64,000 bases of DNA from Plantago major. Its lineage: Eukaryota > Streptophyta > Magnoliopsida > Lamiales > Plantaginaceae. The position numbers and the translations under genes were made by a program. This document shows, in pieces, positions 1 to 12,686 of the stretch (its first letter is position 1; each line of letters starts with the position of its first letter). Under the pieces are notes generated by a model, which worked only from the letters and a program-made list of their open reading frames with translations, searched no databases and was not told where the DNA came from. Location of the stretch: assembly GCA_026545765.1 (NCBI GenBank), contig CM048844.1, positions 5,954,524 through 6,018,523 on the forward strand, in the 5' to 3' direction.

Positions 1-2682
1 AATGTGTATTTGTGATCCTCATGGTGACTCATGTCATTTTAAACCTCTACTATTGAATTGAGAAAGAAATTTCATATATCACATTTTGTCTGGGCCTGTT
101 CCTGATGGGGATTGGGCCTGAAATTGTCAGCCCGAATGATAGTAGGCAAACATAACAATCGGCCCAAGTGGCTTCTCTTGCAAGATGAGCAAAAATGGAA
201 CAATTATTATTCTGCCTTGATAACTTGAGAATGAAATAAAGAATTCGAAGTGGCTTATCTCATTGGATAAGATATGTTAGAATATTTAAAATTCTACGGA
301 GTATATTAGATAATTATTGTTGTTATTATCGAAATCCATTTCGGTGTTTAGATTAAAAATTGTTTGAGAGTGACAGTAGGCTTAACATGGAATCTCTGGT
401 CTTGCATTGCTTACTGAAACAGGCATCGAATATTATGTTAGTATTATGTATGTATTCGAGATCCAGTTGTTTCTAAAGCACATATTTAAATGAATCAATC
501 ATCAATTACTTATTCCTATGTCTAAAATCTACATGTATCTTTTATGAAAGCAGTCTTGATGTGATCAATACCTTACGTGGACTGCGCTCATCTATCTTCC
601 ATACTACTATTACCATTTCCCATCTCATTATGGTTTAAAGTCCGAAACTCAATTTTCGACTTTACCAATCCATTATCAATTACTAGTACTTAATTCATTA
701 TGATTAAGTTTGATCATCATCTCTTGAAGGACCTTGCTAAGGAGAGGGGGTGAGTCAACATTCCAACTCATATATAGTCTGTAAGATATGTAATATTCAA
801 ACACGTTGTCCATGAGTACGCTACGCCGCAGTTAGTTGGCTCTACACGTGTAAGTATAATAGTCATATTTGCACAAGTTGGAATTATCATTGGTCGGGCA
901 TCCATCGTTAACTTGGACATGTTGCTTACCATATTAAGTTGGACCACAATTCTCCTCTAATACTTGGTTAAAAGACGTGATTATACAAACTATAGTATGT
1001 AGTTTCTAAAACTTGATTTGGGTTTTGCCATTTGTCACTAGCAAACTTATAGTAGTAGAAAGATGGTATGAACATGGGTGGTGAGATGTCGCTCACGTGG
1101 GGCAAAGAAAACGTTTGACAAGGAGACGAAACATGGCTTTAGAATTAAGATAAGACAACAGTTTTTTTTAGGCCCCATTATTCTGCCTAATATGTTCTCC
1201 TAAAAATTAAAATCATGCATACGTATTTATTTTTATTTTATTTTTTTGATTGGCAGGGACGTAGGACTATAGGAGTAGAACATACCTAGACTCCTAGAGG
1301 CAGGGTGGTGCTTTAGAATGGAGGCATTATTCGTGCGAATGAATCGTACAAGTAATTGTTATCCGTAGTTGTATACTTGTATTTGTAAACATCTAACGTA
1401 CATGGTACATTTGTATATGTCGTCCGGACTTTATTTTTGGGAAAATTCAACAACCTTCACCAAAACAATGGTATTGGAAATATTCAATTATATTGATTAA
1501 TACTGACCTTAAAAGTATTTGAATGGTGGGATGTGACACTGAGAATAAAATGGGAATAAAAATATTTCCACGTTGAATTGTTAATATATACATGTAAGAC
1601 TTATAGTTTACTTGTAGTAGTTGTGAGTTGTGACTCCATGTATGGTGGTCTTGAGAAGCTTAATGGGGCCATTGAAATGCCCAATTAATCAAATTGGATT
1701 CCTCCTTGACAATTTCTCGTTCATTCAGGTTTAGGTCTTAAACAAAAGAAATGATCGAAATTTCCATCAATGGAAAAGGAATATGTCATATGTATACTTA
1801 CAAGAGCCCCAAATTCAAGTGCATTGCACGTACTACATATATATCACACCCGTGTAAGTGTAGACAACGGACATGCTTTCAGTTATGAACAAAGTATGAT
1901 ATGCCACATCAATTCGGGTCTGAACTGGTTTTGTATTTCTAGTTAAGTTTGTTCAATTGGTTTCAAAGACGGGAAGTAGTGGGTGTACGTGCAGGGGCGA
2001 CTGCGCCCCTAAAATTTCAAATTTCGCATATTTGAGCCTCATACTTAAGAAGCTGATTGGCATGAGATTATGTTAGCTAGGAACCAAAGGACAGACATGC
2101 TGTTTGTGGTTATGATCATTCTAAATTCTGATAGAGATCCGCATTAATAGCATCACCAATTTCAAGAATAACGTTTAATTAATTTAAAGAAAACAGATAC
2201 CTCATGAAAAAAGAAATAATTGACAGAAGAAAAACACAAGTACGTACTGTTGGGGGTTGACTTTAAAGCTGCTTTGGGTCCTTGATGTAATATTAGTAGT
2301 GAATCTTGCTGACCAACCTATGTTTTAATTAATATTCTTCACAAGCAAACAACACCTAATCTCAGTACCCTTTCTTTTCATGCCATGCAATTTCCTAAAG
2401 CTTAGTTAACAATCTCTTCATTTAATTTGATGATAACAACTTACATAAATCTATGAATAAGAATATGTGATGATCTCACGTTCTCATCTCCAGTAAGTAA
2501 CATTTGAATTCTTTCTTGTCTCGTTAGAATTCACCTTGTAAAATGTAAATTATATTTCCCTTCGTTCCGGAAACTTCATATATTAATATTGCCGCCTAAA
2601 TTATGTTATTCAGAATAAAATGAATTCAAAGATAAAGTAGATAGAATTAATCAAACCGCCTTTCGTAATTGGAATCGAGGCC
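1..2682. other. AT-rich intergenic DNA, no gene seen
   Basis: No reading frame here looks like a protein, and I see no RNA gene. The stretch is AT-rich single-copy-looking DNA with short A/T runs. It may hold distal regulatory sequence, but nothing specific can be supported. Confidence 0.6.
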
Positions 2683-3351
2683 TGTGTTTGCACAGATTCC
2701 TTAAAGCAAATACGTCATCTCACCTATGGTGCTTAAGACGTTGAGCGTTTGCCTCCCAGGATACAACGATTGACTAAAACTACTAGCCGCACAAGCTAGC
2801 AATTTCCGGCGAACTGAAACGGATGCTCGGTTTATGCGAATACAGGGAAGGAGGAAGAACAGTAAGAAAAGAAGAGAAAGGCTATTTCTGTGTACTCTTC
2901 CTTACTGATTCTGAGACCAATTTATAAATGAGAAAATGACTGTTGAATTTTGTAACTGCTCAAGAATAATGGAGTTTGATTACAAAAATCAAATCTCTCA
3001 ACTAATGACAAAATTGATTCATTTGTAACTCCTGACAGTTACAAAGTCACACAAACAGTCAAAACTTCTGGAAGGTTTCGACCAGACCAAGTAGCAAAAC
3101 GTTGGCTCACGCGGGCTAGCCTCTTGTGCTTATTTCGTCCAAGATTAGGTATGCAGTCGCTTTCCAAGTCCCACTAGTTTCAGTACAAATCTGGCCAAGA
3201 TTTGCACCCCCTGCGTGCCTGCGTAGAGAGTGTTCCATAACCTTACCATCACACTTGAACAAGTAGTATGGCTTGATAGGTTATAAACTAGTAATGACTT
3301 CCATGTGTTAGCAATGTGGGACAATTCCACTTTACCTTCCAACTTTGAGCA
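2683..3351 (-). mobile_element. Probable solo LTR or LTR fragment of an LTR retrotransposon (fossil)
   Basis: Read on the minus strand, the segment starts with TG, has a TCCCACATTGCTAACACATGG-like start region common in plant LTRs, then a TATA-like TTTATAAATTGG, a CT-rich leader and a U5-like tail ending in CA near 2683. No second copy and no internal retroviral-type domains are visible nearby, so it looks like a solo or partial LTR. No clear target duplication was found, so the ends are approximate. It is a relic with no coding capacity. Confidence 0.4.
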
Positions 3352-6300
3352 ACTATTACTCACTAACCCAAGGTCCGTTTTGGGCATACCATATATCAAA
3401 TCGAAACTCTCACTTAGTAGCTTACGACTATATATTTAGTTTTCTTAATCAACAAATAATCAAGAAATGGTCTCCTAGCAAACATACCCCACAAGGCATA
3501 ATTTACAACAATTTTTCTTCAAAAAAACTTCCAACAAATTACATTAAAGCTTCTAAGATGTTGCCATTTACACTTTATGCCGCTCGGTGCTTCAGTGTAC
3601 TTTATGCTCTAAATTGTTTTTTTTTTACATTTTATGATTCGTTCAAATTGCACTACTACAATTTGCAGTTCGAAATAGTTACAAATTTAGTAGTATGTTT
3701 TTAATATTTCATATCATATATGCACGTAGAATTTATATATTACGCGCGCATGATTTTAATATATTTTTAAATGTATTAAGTATTTGATATAGATAAAATA
3801 TGTTTAATATAACTAATCATTAATTACGGTTTAAGGCGTAAGCTCTCATGTGTTTTCATATTTTGACGCTCTTGGACTTGTGCTCTCTCGCGCTTCAGGT
3901 GATCTAGATTGTCGCTTAATTTTAGGTGAAAAGGTAAAATAAATCATAAAAGGTACTAAAAGGACGGCAAAAAGTATAGTAATTAGTTGTAAAACTTACT
4001 ATGTTCTTTGTGTCATTTGCTATGCTCTTTTTCAGAAATGTAGTTCTATGTGACGGTTAAAAATGACAAATGTATATGAGGTTTTGCGGCATTGATGGAG
4101 TAGTATTATTTTGTTGGAGTTTAATTATGTACGTTATTAACGCAGTTGGATTAACGTCGTCTCAGGTACATCTTTTATTTGTAAAAGACCAAAAGTTCAA
4201 ACTTGTATATATGTAGATGTAGATAATGTGCAATCTACTCATTTTATTATTACTGATTAATTTTATAACTCACACACTTTGTTGTGGTGGTGATTCGAAA
4301 TAACCTAGAATTGGACGCATATAATAGAATTCAATCTCATATGATAACTTTTAGTATTATCTTTTTCGGTGTTAGTATAACTTATACCATTAATAAGTGA
4401 TCCAGCCATGCCAGAGTATGAAGATAAGTCCATCATATATAATCACATGATAATAGATCAAAAGGCCTCCTTTAACTCGAGACAAAATAGAAATGCAAAC
4501 CATCCTTTTTAGCTAGCTAATTGTCACAAGAACAAATGAAAGCTATACCACACAGTAGTACGTAGTATTTATGTGTTGGGTTAGCTTTTTCTTGGATACA
4601 TATGGCCGTGAAATTTTAAGCATGCAAGATGCTCGTGAAAATATACACAAAAGTCTGTTCCTTTACATTTCGAAGCTGAAAATTGATTGACTTTTTAGGC
4701 TGTCCATTAATTTTGACAACACACACGAGCGTAGAATATTGTGTTCTCAACTTCTCATTCATTTTTCATTTATGTAAAAGTTCTATATGCACCTGGCATT
4801 TGTAGCTTTGTTCCATGAATGTCATAAATGGTTACAAATTTATGCGACAAACTGGAAATTTTTGTTCTATGGATTCCCAAGATACCATTTATAGTTTATA
4901 TTATGACAAAATTGATTAATAGTAATGTGAATATATGCTTTGTTTAAATAGTGGTACTATATTTATCAGGTTACTTCACGGGCGCATTTATTAAATAAAC
5001 TTGCTATATGCATGGACATTTAAATGGTACTATAGTTTATAAACTAACTGATTTGATAAGACACTTAAGATATCTTAATTATCTTTTTTATTAAGTTAGT
5101 CTTTTGATATATTTTATATTTAACAAATTAATAAGCTAATCAATTTGATAAACACCTTATATAAAAATAGTTTATCATATGTATCCTATGAATGAGGGTG
5201 ATAAGGCGATCAAAACAAGTGATTCAAACTTATTATAAAAGAAAAGAAATTGTATAGAATAGTTTTTATAAAGAATTTACATTATTAACATGACTCATCA
5301 AACAAAGTCATTAATTATATATTTCAAACCCATATTATTATTGATCAAAGGGAACTTAGAGTTAGGCTCATAATTATAAACCTACTCATTTCATTTCAAA
5401 TCCATTCGATTCGGTTTCTTGGTTATATTTTATACTATAATTGATTCATCAGGTTATTCAATTCAAATGCTCAAACGAAGAGAACAGAGCCTTACATGAT
5501 AAAATCATCGGTTATGTCGTGCCCAACACAATAAAAATTCCTTAATTTTGATATAGATCAGTGTGTTTGGCCGTTTGGGATCGGATGGATCGGACAATGT
5601 GATTCGCCAAGATTGTTTAACAAGAGGAAACTCATAACGGGACAAACCAAGAAGTTGACTAATCTGACATGCAACATGAGCTTGAGTCACTTGCTCTAGC
5701 TAGATGCCCGCAACACATATTATACGACAATATTATGTCCTTATCATTATAAAAAGTAAATAATTATGCACTAGGGTTTTCGATCGATCACACTATGATA
5801 TACTGAAATGGAAAAAATAAATTATGAAATAAAGCATTTTCGATAGTTTCAAGACTTTGGTAAAGAAGGTAGAAGAAAAGGTTAGTCAAAATAAGCAAGT
5901 AGGATTCTATGGTTGTTGAGAAATGTAACTTTGCCTTTTTTGGTTCAATTATAAAAAAATTAAAATACTTTTTGACAAAAAATAAATAAATAACTAAATA
6001 AATAAATATATCTACTAATTAAGCTTGTAGTCATCAACTCCAAGAAGAGACAATATCCTTGATTCTTGACTGACGGATTTTGTCATTTATCTAACACCAG
6101 ATCATCTAATTAGTACTACTATAATTAAGCTAACACTTCTCTAATCTAGGTTAAATCTCAGTTGTCACTTAATTGTAAACTCACAAGTGTATCTATGAAT
6201 CCAATGTGCTGTATACACATGTATTGAATCTCAGGTAAAAAGTTATAAACCAGCACATCATTAACACACAGTATTATCATCAATTATTTATCAGTTATGA

Positions 6301-6720
6301 TCATCTAGTTAATCAGTTAGTTTTTGCAAAACATAAAGTTAGCTAGTTTTACATTAATTTCTTGCTTTACTTCACATCTTAATCATATATGTGCAGTTGA
6401 CTCATATCACACCTGGATGGATGAACATAATGGGCACTGTACTAATTAACTCTAAAATTGAATAGGCTTTGTGCAGTCACTTTTTTAATTTTCTACTAAA
6501 TTATCTGGTTTTGCCAAGTTATTTCTTTATTTGGAAAGCTAGTGGTTCTAAATGACCAAATGTACATGCAATGACAGCCCAAGAAAAACATAACAATTTG
6601 TAACCACAAGCAGTACAAGTTTAATTTGCTTGACCTAGCTGTCTCCTTTGATTTTCTACATTTTCATCAGTTTATTTTCCCTGTAATTAATACAATGTAG
6701 CTATATGTAGACATCAAGAG
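3352..6720. other. AT-rich intergenic DNA upstream of the GARP gene
   Basis: No gene is recognisable. Open frames are short and resemble nothing known. The region 5035-5160 carries a weak repeated TAAGCTAATCAATTTGATAA-like motif that recurs elsewhere in the window (for example near 51480). The last few hundred bases probably contain the promoter of the GARP gene; a TATATATA run lies at 6731-6738. Confidence 0.5.
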
Positions 6721-6994
6721 CATCATCAACATATATATACATGCATGTTGTAAATTAATTCAAGCAAGTAAACAAATAGTTTGGAGAGGAGAGAGAGAAT
6801 TCTTCTACATATTCCCAAACAAGTGATTTTTCATTCCCAATTCTAACAACTTTCCTTTCAATTCTTATTCTTCCTTCCCATTTCAACAACAAGAATTCCA
6901 ACTACTCCCCTTCTCTTCACAATTGTACAAGCCATTTCTTGAACACTACCAAAAAAAAAAAAAAAAAAAAAATCAATCCAAAACTTCTAAGACT

Positions 6995-8620
6995 ATGCAT
7001 ATATCTAGCACGAATTTCAATCATCGCGAAAGCATGGACGACGATTCCAAGACTAGCCTCAATGATCCCTTGATCCAGCTTGACGATCATGAGGAGGACG
7101 AAGGAGACGAAAATGGAAGCAAAGATATGTATGGAAACAGCTCCAGCAACAGCACAGTTGAGGAGAGTAGCAAAAGGGGTGCATGTGGATCTGTTAGGCA
7201 GTATATCCGGTCTAAAACACCGCGGTTGAGATGGACACCGGAGCTACACCTTTGCTTTGTTCATGCTGTTGAGAGACTAGGAGGCCAAGAAAGTCAGCCC
7301 TTGAAACACTTCTAATCATTTTGCTAGCTATAAAATTTATTGATCTTGATCATGCTATTAGTTTTTATGGATTTTAATTTTTTTTTGATTAAATTTTGCA
7401 GGGGCAACACCTAAATTGGTGCTACAAATGATGAATGTTAAAGGGCTTAGTATTGCTCATGTCAAGAGCCATCTTCAGGTACTCATCTATCCTTAATCTG
7501 TTCTACAGTTTAATTATTAACTTAATTTTTCTAAACTTGGTGATCTTGACAATAATCTTTTTTGTTCTTTACATAATTAGATGTACAGAAGCAAGAAGAT
7601 TGATGATCCAAATCAAGGTAAGACCTATAATTAATACTGCATTTTCTATCTATATATAGGTCAAACTTTTTTAGGGTTTTGTAAAGTGATCAACTACACT
7701 TTCTAATTCTGATTTGAGTAATTTTGAGATTTTTTTCCTGAAGTTATTTCAGATCAAAGACTTCTACTTGATGCCGGAGATCGCCATGTATATAACCTCA
7801 GCCAGCTCCCAATGCTACAAAGTACCAATTGTACACCAATTTCCAGCTTGCGGTATGTGAGCCTAATAAATGCTTTAATACAAATTTAAAAGATCTAACT
7901 TATGGACAATATTTCTCAATTTGTGAGTGTCATCCTTTCCGGTGATCATATCATAGTTTTCTTTCTTCGAGACTATTTGTTGCACGGTTTTTATATTAAT
8001 ATATTTTGTCTTCTCCAATTTGCAGCTATGGGGATGCAGTTTGGGGTAATCATAAAGCCAATTCCAATGTTTATAGCTCTTTTGGCATGAACAGATCTAG
8101 TACTGGACTATTAGGATCATCAACTTTTGAGAACAAGAATTCAGATTCACTTCACAATACAAGGCAATCTTCTTGGAAGTTCCTGGAAAATGATCACCGG
8201 AGGTATAGTGAACGGTTCTGGCAAACACAGATAGCTGCCAGCTCTACAAGCCCAAGCTTCTCCACAAGCATGCTTCAGGACAGGGTGGGAGAAAGAACGT
8301 TTCGTTTGCCAAATACTAGTAGTACTAGTCTTCTTCCAGTTATGGAGACGAAAGAACCAAGATTAGCAACTAGAGAAGGGACTAGTGGCACGTTAAAGAG
8401 GAAGTTTTCTTCTGAAGTGAATCTTGATCTCAATCTTTCCTTAGAAACATCAAGAGAGCACAAACTCATTAAAACAAGCTTGTTGAAAGACGATAATGAT
8501 CATGATATCGATAGTAGCTTGTCTCTCTCATTGTTTTCGTCATCATCCTCAAAGGAAACCGATGCAGCTGCAGCTAGGAAGAGTACAAAGGTGGAGGGTT
8601 CCTTAGATCTGACATTGTGA
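6995..8620 (+). CDS. GARP/G2-like (Myb-SHAQKYF) transcription factor with EAR repression motifs
   Basis: Five exons give an unbroken 368-residue protein: 6995-7292, 7402-7478, 7581-7617, 7753-7852 and 8026-8620, all with GT-AG introns. The start is the first ATG after a 23-base A run in the leader; the frame is open upstream but has no ATG there. Residues 20-45 are acidic. Residues 74-131 are the GARP DNA-binding domain, with TPRLRWTPELH, FVHAVERLGG and the signature AHVKSHLQMYRSKK. The domain is split between exons after GGQE, as is usual in the family. The C-terminal half is serine-rich and carries three LxLxL motifs: LDLNLSL (304-310), SLSLSLF (335-341) and LDLTL at the extreme C-terminus (364-368). 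Such motifs recruit TOPLESS co-repressors in other plant factors, so a nuclear repressor is inferred. The domain resembles the Arabidopsis At2g40260/At2g38300/KANADI-like group; which member is orthologous cannot be decided here. Confidence 0.93.
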
Positions 8621-10348
8621 ATGGGACAATAATACAATTTCTATAAGTGAGATTTTTCCAAGTACTGATTTGTTGTCAATGCCGATGCATCTGATCATTA
8701 TCTCAAGGTAATGTTGCAAGTACTTGTTTTGTTTTCTTACAAGTGTTTGAATTGTTTGCAGCAAAAAGATGTGAATTTCATGAATAGGTTAATTGTTGTT
8801 ATCCAATGCAAACAAATTAATTAACAATTTTAAATGGTTATGAATCTTTTGCATCCTGACATTCATGTGGTAAAATAATCAACTGGACAATTGTCCAGAT
8901 CTTTGTCTCCAGCTTCTACGCTGACATGAGACAAAACTTACTCTACTAGGATTACGTTTTTATTAACTCAACGACTAAATCGAAAAATACTTCAAACATT
9001 TTTTTAAAGTAATTTATAAGATGACATGTTCTATAGGTTGTCCCTGTGTTATAATGTTTGATAACCTTGTATGGGTTCCATTTCAGATCTATTCAAAGAT
9101 GCATACTTTAGATACAAAACAAATTAAATGAGTTTAAAATGGCTTGATCTTTAACTGCGTATTACGCATCATACCACGCGAACAAATAAAGTTAAAATAG
9201 CTAATTAAGTTTCTTAAGATATTGTGGAAAATCATTACCTAGACCAGGTTTACAATTAACTTTCCCAATATTATGCATCGTTAGATGTTGTGATATATAT
9301 GATCGATGATCAATAAAAATTAGGAATCCATTTCTCATTTTTAGGTCTGAAGAACCTCCAAGCCAGAGAAAAAACTGCAATGTTGTTTGATTCATACAAT
9401 CAAAAAAATAAAAATCCGTTCGAAGTTGTAGAGCAAACAAGATATGACTCTTAAATTGATGTTGCGTCGTCGTCCGATTTAATTTACATTTACCTGGAAG
9501 TACATATATATGTCCATGGTTCTCTTCTGTTGCTTCGACTATTCTGGAGGATGGATTGATCAAAACTATTGTGTCATCAACATTGAGTTGTAGTAATTGG
9601 GAAATGTGTGTATCACTTGGTGTGTGGACGTGTTGGTGGGAGCGATATTAAGAGGTTGCAATTTTGACTTGGTGTTCCTTGGTCCAAAATATTTCACGTA
9701 CATCGTATACGGAAAATCATCACCTTCCCAGTGTAATTGACATAGTTTGATTAATGTAATTGGTGTCCATAGATCAATGGTTCAAAGGTTACTTTTAGGA
9801 AACAATTTACAGACTACAAGAGAACATCAACCACCCTTCTTCTTTTAAAGATTTAATTATCTGACATGCATATTGTTATTCACATATTCGTTATTCCTTA
9901 TCTCGTGGATTTGATTGTAACGTCTCATTTTTATTAGTCAAAGTTGAATGTCTAGTCATTCCAGGAGGATACAAAATTTTCTCCATCTAGGAACTGATGA
10001 GAAAAATTATTATGACCGATCAATTGGTCTTGTATATCTGTATTGGTGCAGAGATCTATATATGTATGTGATTTGGATTTCATAATTCTGATCTGAGCAT
10101 TCGGCCTTCTGCTCATTCGAACTTAGAAAGTTTAGTATTAATATTGTTGCCGTAACAAAAAAGAAAAATATCCTGCAATTTGTGTCATAGACAGTTCCCT
10201 AGTGTTAGAGGAATTAATCGATTAAAGCAGAATGAAATATTGTGTCAAAAACATTTGGAACGTACGGCAAAAGTTGATTATGCATTTTACTTCTTCACTG
10301 GAACTTTCGATAAAATCGGACAGAATGAAATATGTTTCCAGACCACAT
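8621..10348. other. Intergenic DNA between the GARP gene and the LINE
   Basis: The first 200-300 bases are probably the GARP gene's 3' UTR. No further gene is supported. A 120-residue minus-strand open frame at 9201-9563 has no recognisable domain and is AT-biased like its surroundings. Confidence 0.5.
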
Positions 10349-10365
10349 GAATATTGGGAAGGCTT

Positions 10366-11193
10366 ATAGCAGGAAGGCTTATCAATCTACTTTCGAGTAG
10401 ATTGAATAATGTAAATACAGGAGTTTGGTCTTGGAGGCGCAGGCTTTTTGTATGGGAAGAAAAACAAGTGGAGGAATTAACAAATCTGGTGAACAGGTAC
10501 AGCCTGAATTCAGAAAAGGCAGATGGATGGAGCTGGAGTTTTTCAAAGGGGACGAACTATACTGTGAAAGAAGGCTATGAGCAGATTCTAAAGGAAAAGG
10601 ATGGATCAGCGTTGCAATTGGAAAGCTGGACTTCTAGTGTTTGGAATAAATGGGTTCCGACCAAAATAAACGCTTTCGTTTGGCGTCTTGTCTTGGATAG
10701 AATTCCATCTCTACCTAATCTACAAAGAAGGAATATAATCAGCCTGGAAGAATTGATCTGCTGCAGATTATGTGACGAGGAAAAAACTGAAGATTCTGTC
10801 CATTTATTCTTCACTTGCAGGTTTGCTTCAAAAATTTGGCTTTTGTTGTTAAACTGGCTGGATCACAAGATGGAAACTGCGGATAATGTGAAAAACTTTT
10901 TGCGGCTTTTCTCGAAGTCGTTCAAAGGAAAAACTAGAATGTTGTGGGACATTTTTTGGCACTGTGCAGTATGGAATATATGGATCGCTAGGAACAAAAT
11001 GATCTTAAAGGGAGAAGCCGTTTCAGCTATGGAAGTTTTTGAAACCATAAAATTCAATGTGTGGACATGGATCAAGAACAGAGGATTGATAAACACAAGC
11101 TACAACTTTGCGGATTGGGAATGTTTTCCAAAGATGGTCCTCAATATTTCGTATAATCCTGCCTGTGTGAGTATCGATTCTGAAGTAGGCTAG
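10366..11193 (+). pseudogene. LINE ORF2 C-terminus with zf-RVT domain (partial)
   Basis: About 276 codons remain open to a natural TAG stop. The visible domain is the zinc-binding zf-RVT region typical of plant LINE ORF2 C-termini: WNKWVPTKINAFVWRLVLDR, then CRLCDEEKTEDSVHLFFTC with a CxxC...H...C arrangement, then W-rich segments WDIFWHCAVWNIWIARNK. There is no ATG; the open frame runs in from the target duplication by chance. It is a dead 5'-truncated copy and I infer no host function. Confidence 0.85.
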
Positions 11194-11361
11194 CATATTT
11201 TTGGGCTTTTGAAGTGGTGTATTGCACTCATTGTTTTCTTGAGTATTCTGATATCTGATGTGAGCGATGATATAGTTTTGTATTGTGTGGGTTATGGCAC
11301 TTCTTGTGCAATAACTCTGTTGGAGCAATAAAATTTTTTATTTTTCAAAAAAAAAAAAAAA
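10366..11361 (+). mobile_element. 5'-truncated non-LTR retrotransposon (LINE)
   Basis: The insertion is bounded by a perfect 17-bp direct repeat, GAATATTGGGAAGGCTT, at 10349-10365 and 11362-11378. Its 3' end is an A run (about 11347-11361) after a non-coding tail with AATAAA-like signals. The body encodes the C-terminal part of a plant LINE ORF2 (see the coding entry). The upstream reverse transcriptase and endonuclease are missing, which is the usual outcome of target-primed reverse transcription that stopped early. The intact repeat, clean A tail and open frame suggest a fairly recent insertion. Confidence 0.93.
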
Positions 11362-11378
11362 GAATATTGGGAAGGCTT

Positions 11379-11944
11379 GAATTTATATTTGTTTCAATAA
11401 TGAGATGCTTGTGAAAAATATGTACGAGGGATGAAAGAGTGAGTGTTCTGAGTGACGGTTTTATGGAGAGACTAAAAAATACGGATAAACATTACAGTTA
11501 TATTAAAGATTATTAGTGATTTTACTAAGAACATCAATGATATACATATAAAATGTTATAAAATATATACTTATAAAACATTATTGATATGGTTTAAAAC
11601 ATTATTATATATATAATTAAGAACATAAATCCGTCTTTTAGATCTCTTACTAATACATGTGTCTTCTAAAACTCTGTTGGAATGGAATATGTGAATTTGA
11701 AAATTCACGAGGGACGTATGTACCCCTCTTCTATCTCTCTCCACACCTGTTCTCATTTAATCTAGGCCACAACATCAGATACCTTAGTTTGAGCATATCA
11801 ATATCATCAAACTTGTACATGTGCATAGGCCATAGCCAAACCACACTTCAATAAGATAAGTGGATTTCACTTGCTAGTATGCAACTTTACGGCCCATTCC
11901 GCACCCACAAACATGAAACCTAAACTCTAGCACATCCTAAATAT
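11379..11944. other. Intergenic DNA, no gene seen
   Basis: AT-rich sequence between the LINE and a foldback element. No coding or RNA feature is supported. Confidence 0.5.
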
Positions 11945-12188
11945 TTCTTTAGTTCATAAAATAAAACAGTTTAACTTTGATTTTCTGATCATTTTTTTTC
12001 AACTTTATTCTGAATTAATCTTAAACCGCAAATGTAAAATGTTTAATTTTTTTATATAATGAAACTTTAGGGGCTAAATTTTCATTATATAAAAAAAATT
12101 GAACATTTTACATTTACGGTTTAAGATTAATTAGAATAAAAAAATTGAAAAAAATAAAAGTTTTAAACTCATTTTATGAAGTTCTTTA
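11945..12188. mobile_element. Foldback MITE-like inverted repeat upstream of UGP3
   Basis: The two halves are near-perfect inverted copies, about 110 bases per arm, centred on a short GGGGC loop near 12070-12075. Matching arm pieces include AATCTTAAACCGCAAATG and its complement CATTTACGGTTTAAGATT. The outer ends (TTCTTTAGTTCATAAAAT and ATTTTATGAAGTTCTTTA) also pair. No transposase is present. It lies about 500 bp upstream of the UGP3 start codon. The family is uncertain because no clean target duplication was found. Confidence 0.75.
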
Positions 12189-12686
12189 CAACTGACCATC
12201 TCTAATATTCATAAATTCACGACCTCATTCGTAAATTGACCCGGCCATACTCTTCAGACTTGGAAATTGAAAACGAACCGTCTGGCATTAGTCCATTTGC
12301 ACGGTCTTCTTTTCATTTCACACCAATTTATCCAATACATGCAACTAATCCGACCAAGTATGATATGATACCTTTTTAGGAGTGACTCTCCCAGTATCTA
12401 TTTATACTTGGAGAGCAAGTATCTTCGGGATCTCCTCTCCTGACACTTTAGAGTTTTTGCCCTTATTGTCCATAAATGTAGTTCACAAACAGGCACGAAA
12501 ACGTGTTCTTCATTGCAAATTCGTTTTCTGTCTGGTTCTTCTTTCTCCAATCAAATAATCTTCGTGAACCTTGGTATATGCTTCCCGCATCTCCTCTTAT
12601 CCTTTCCGCCATTTTTCTCCTCACTCACAAAAACTCACACACTACACCACCACAAAACCCACCATTTCTCTCTCTACACCAAAACA

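Noticed and set aside
3345-3704. 119-residue plus-strand open frame
   Set aside because: It starts inside the probable LTR remnant and runs into AT-rich DNA. It is rich in Phe, Tyr and Asn as expected of random AT-rich sequence, and has no domain.
9201-9563. 120-residue minus-strand open frame
   Set aside because: No recognisable motif and no splice or promoter context. Its composition matches the surrounding intergenic DNA.
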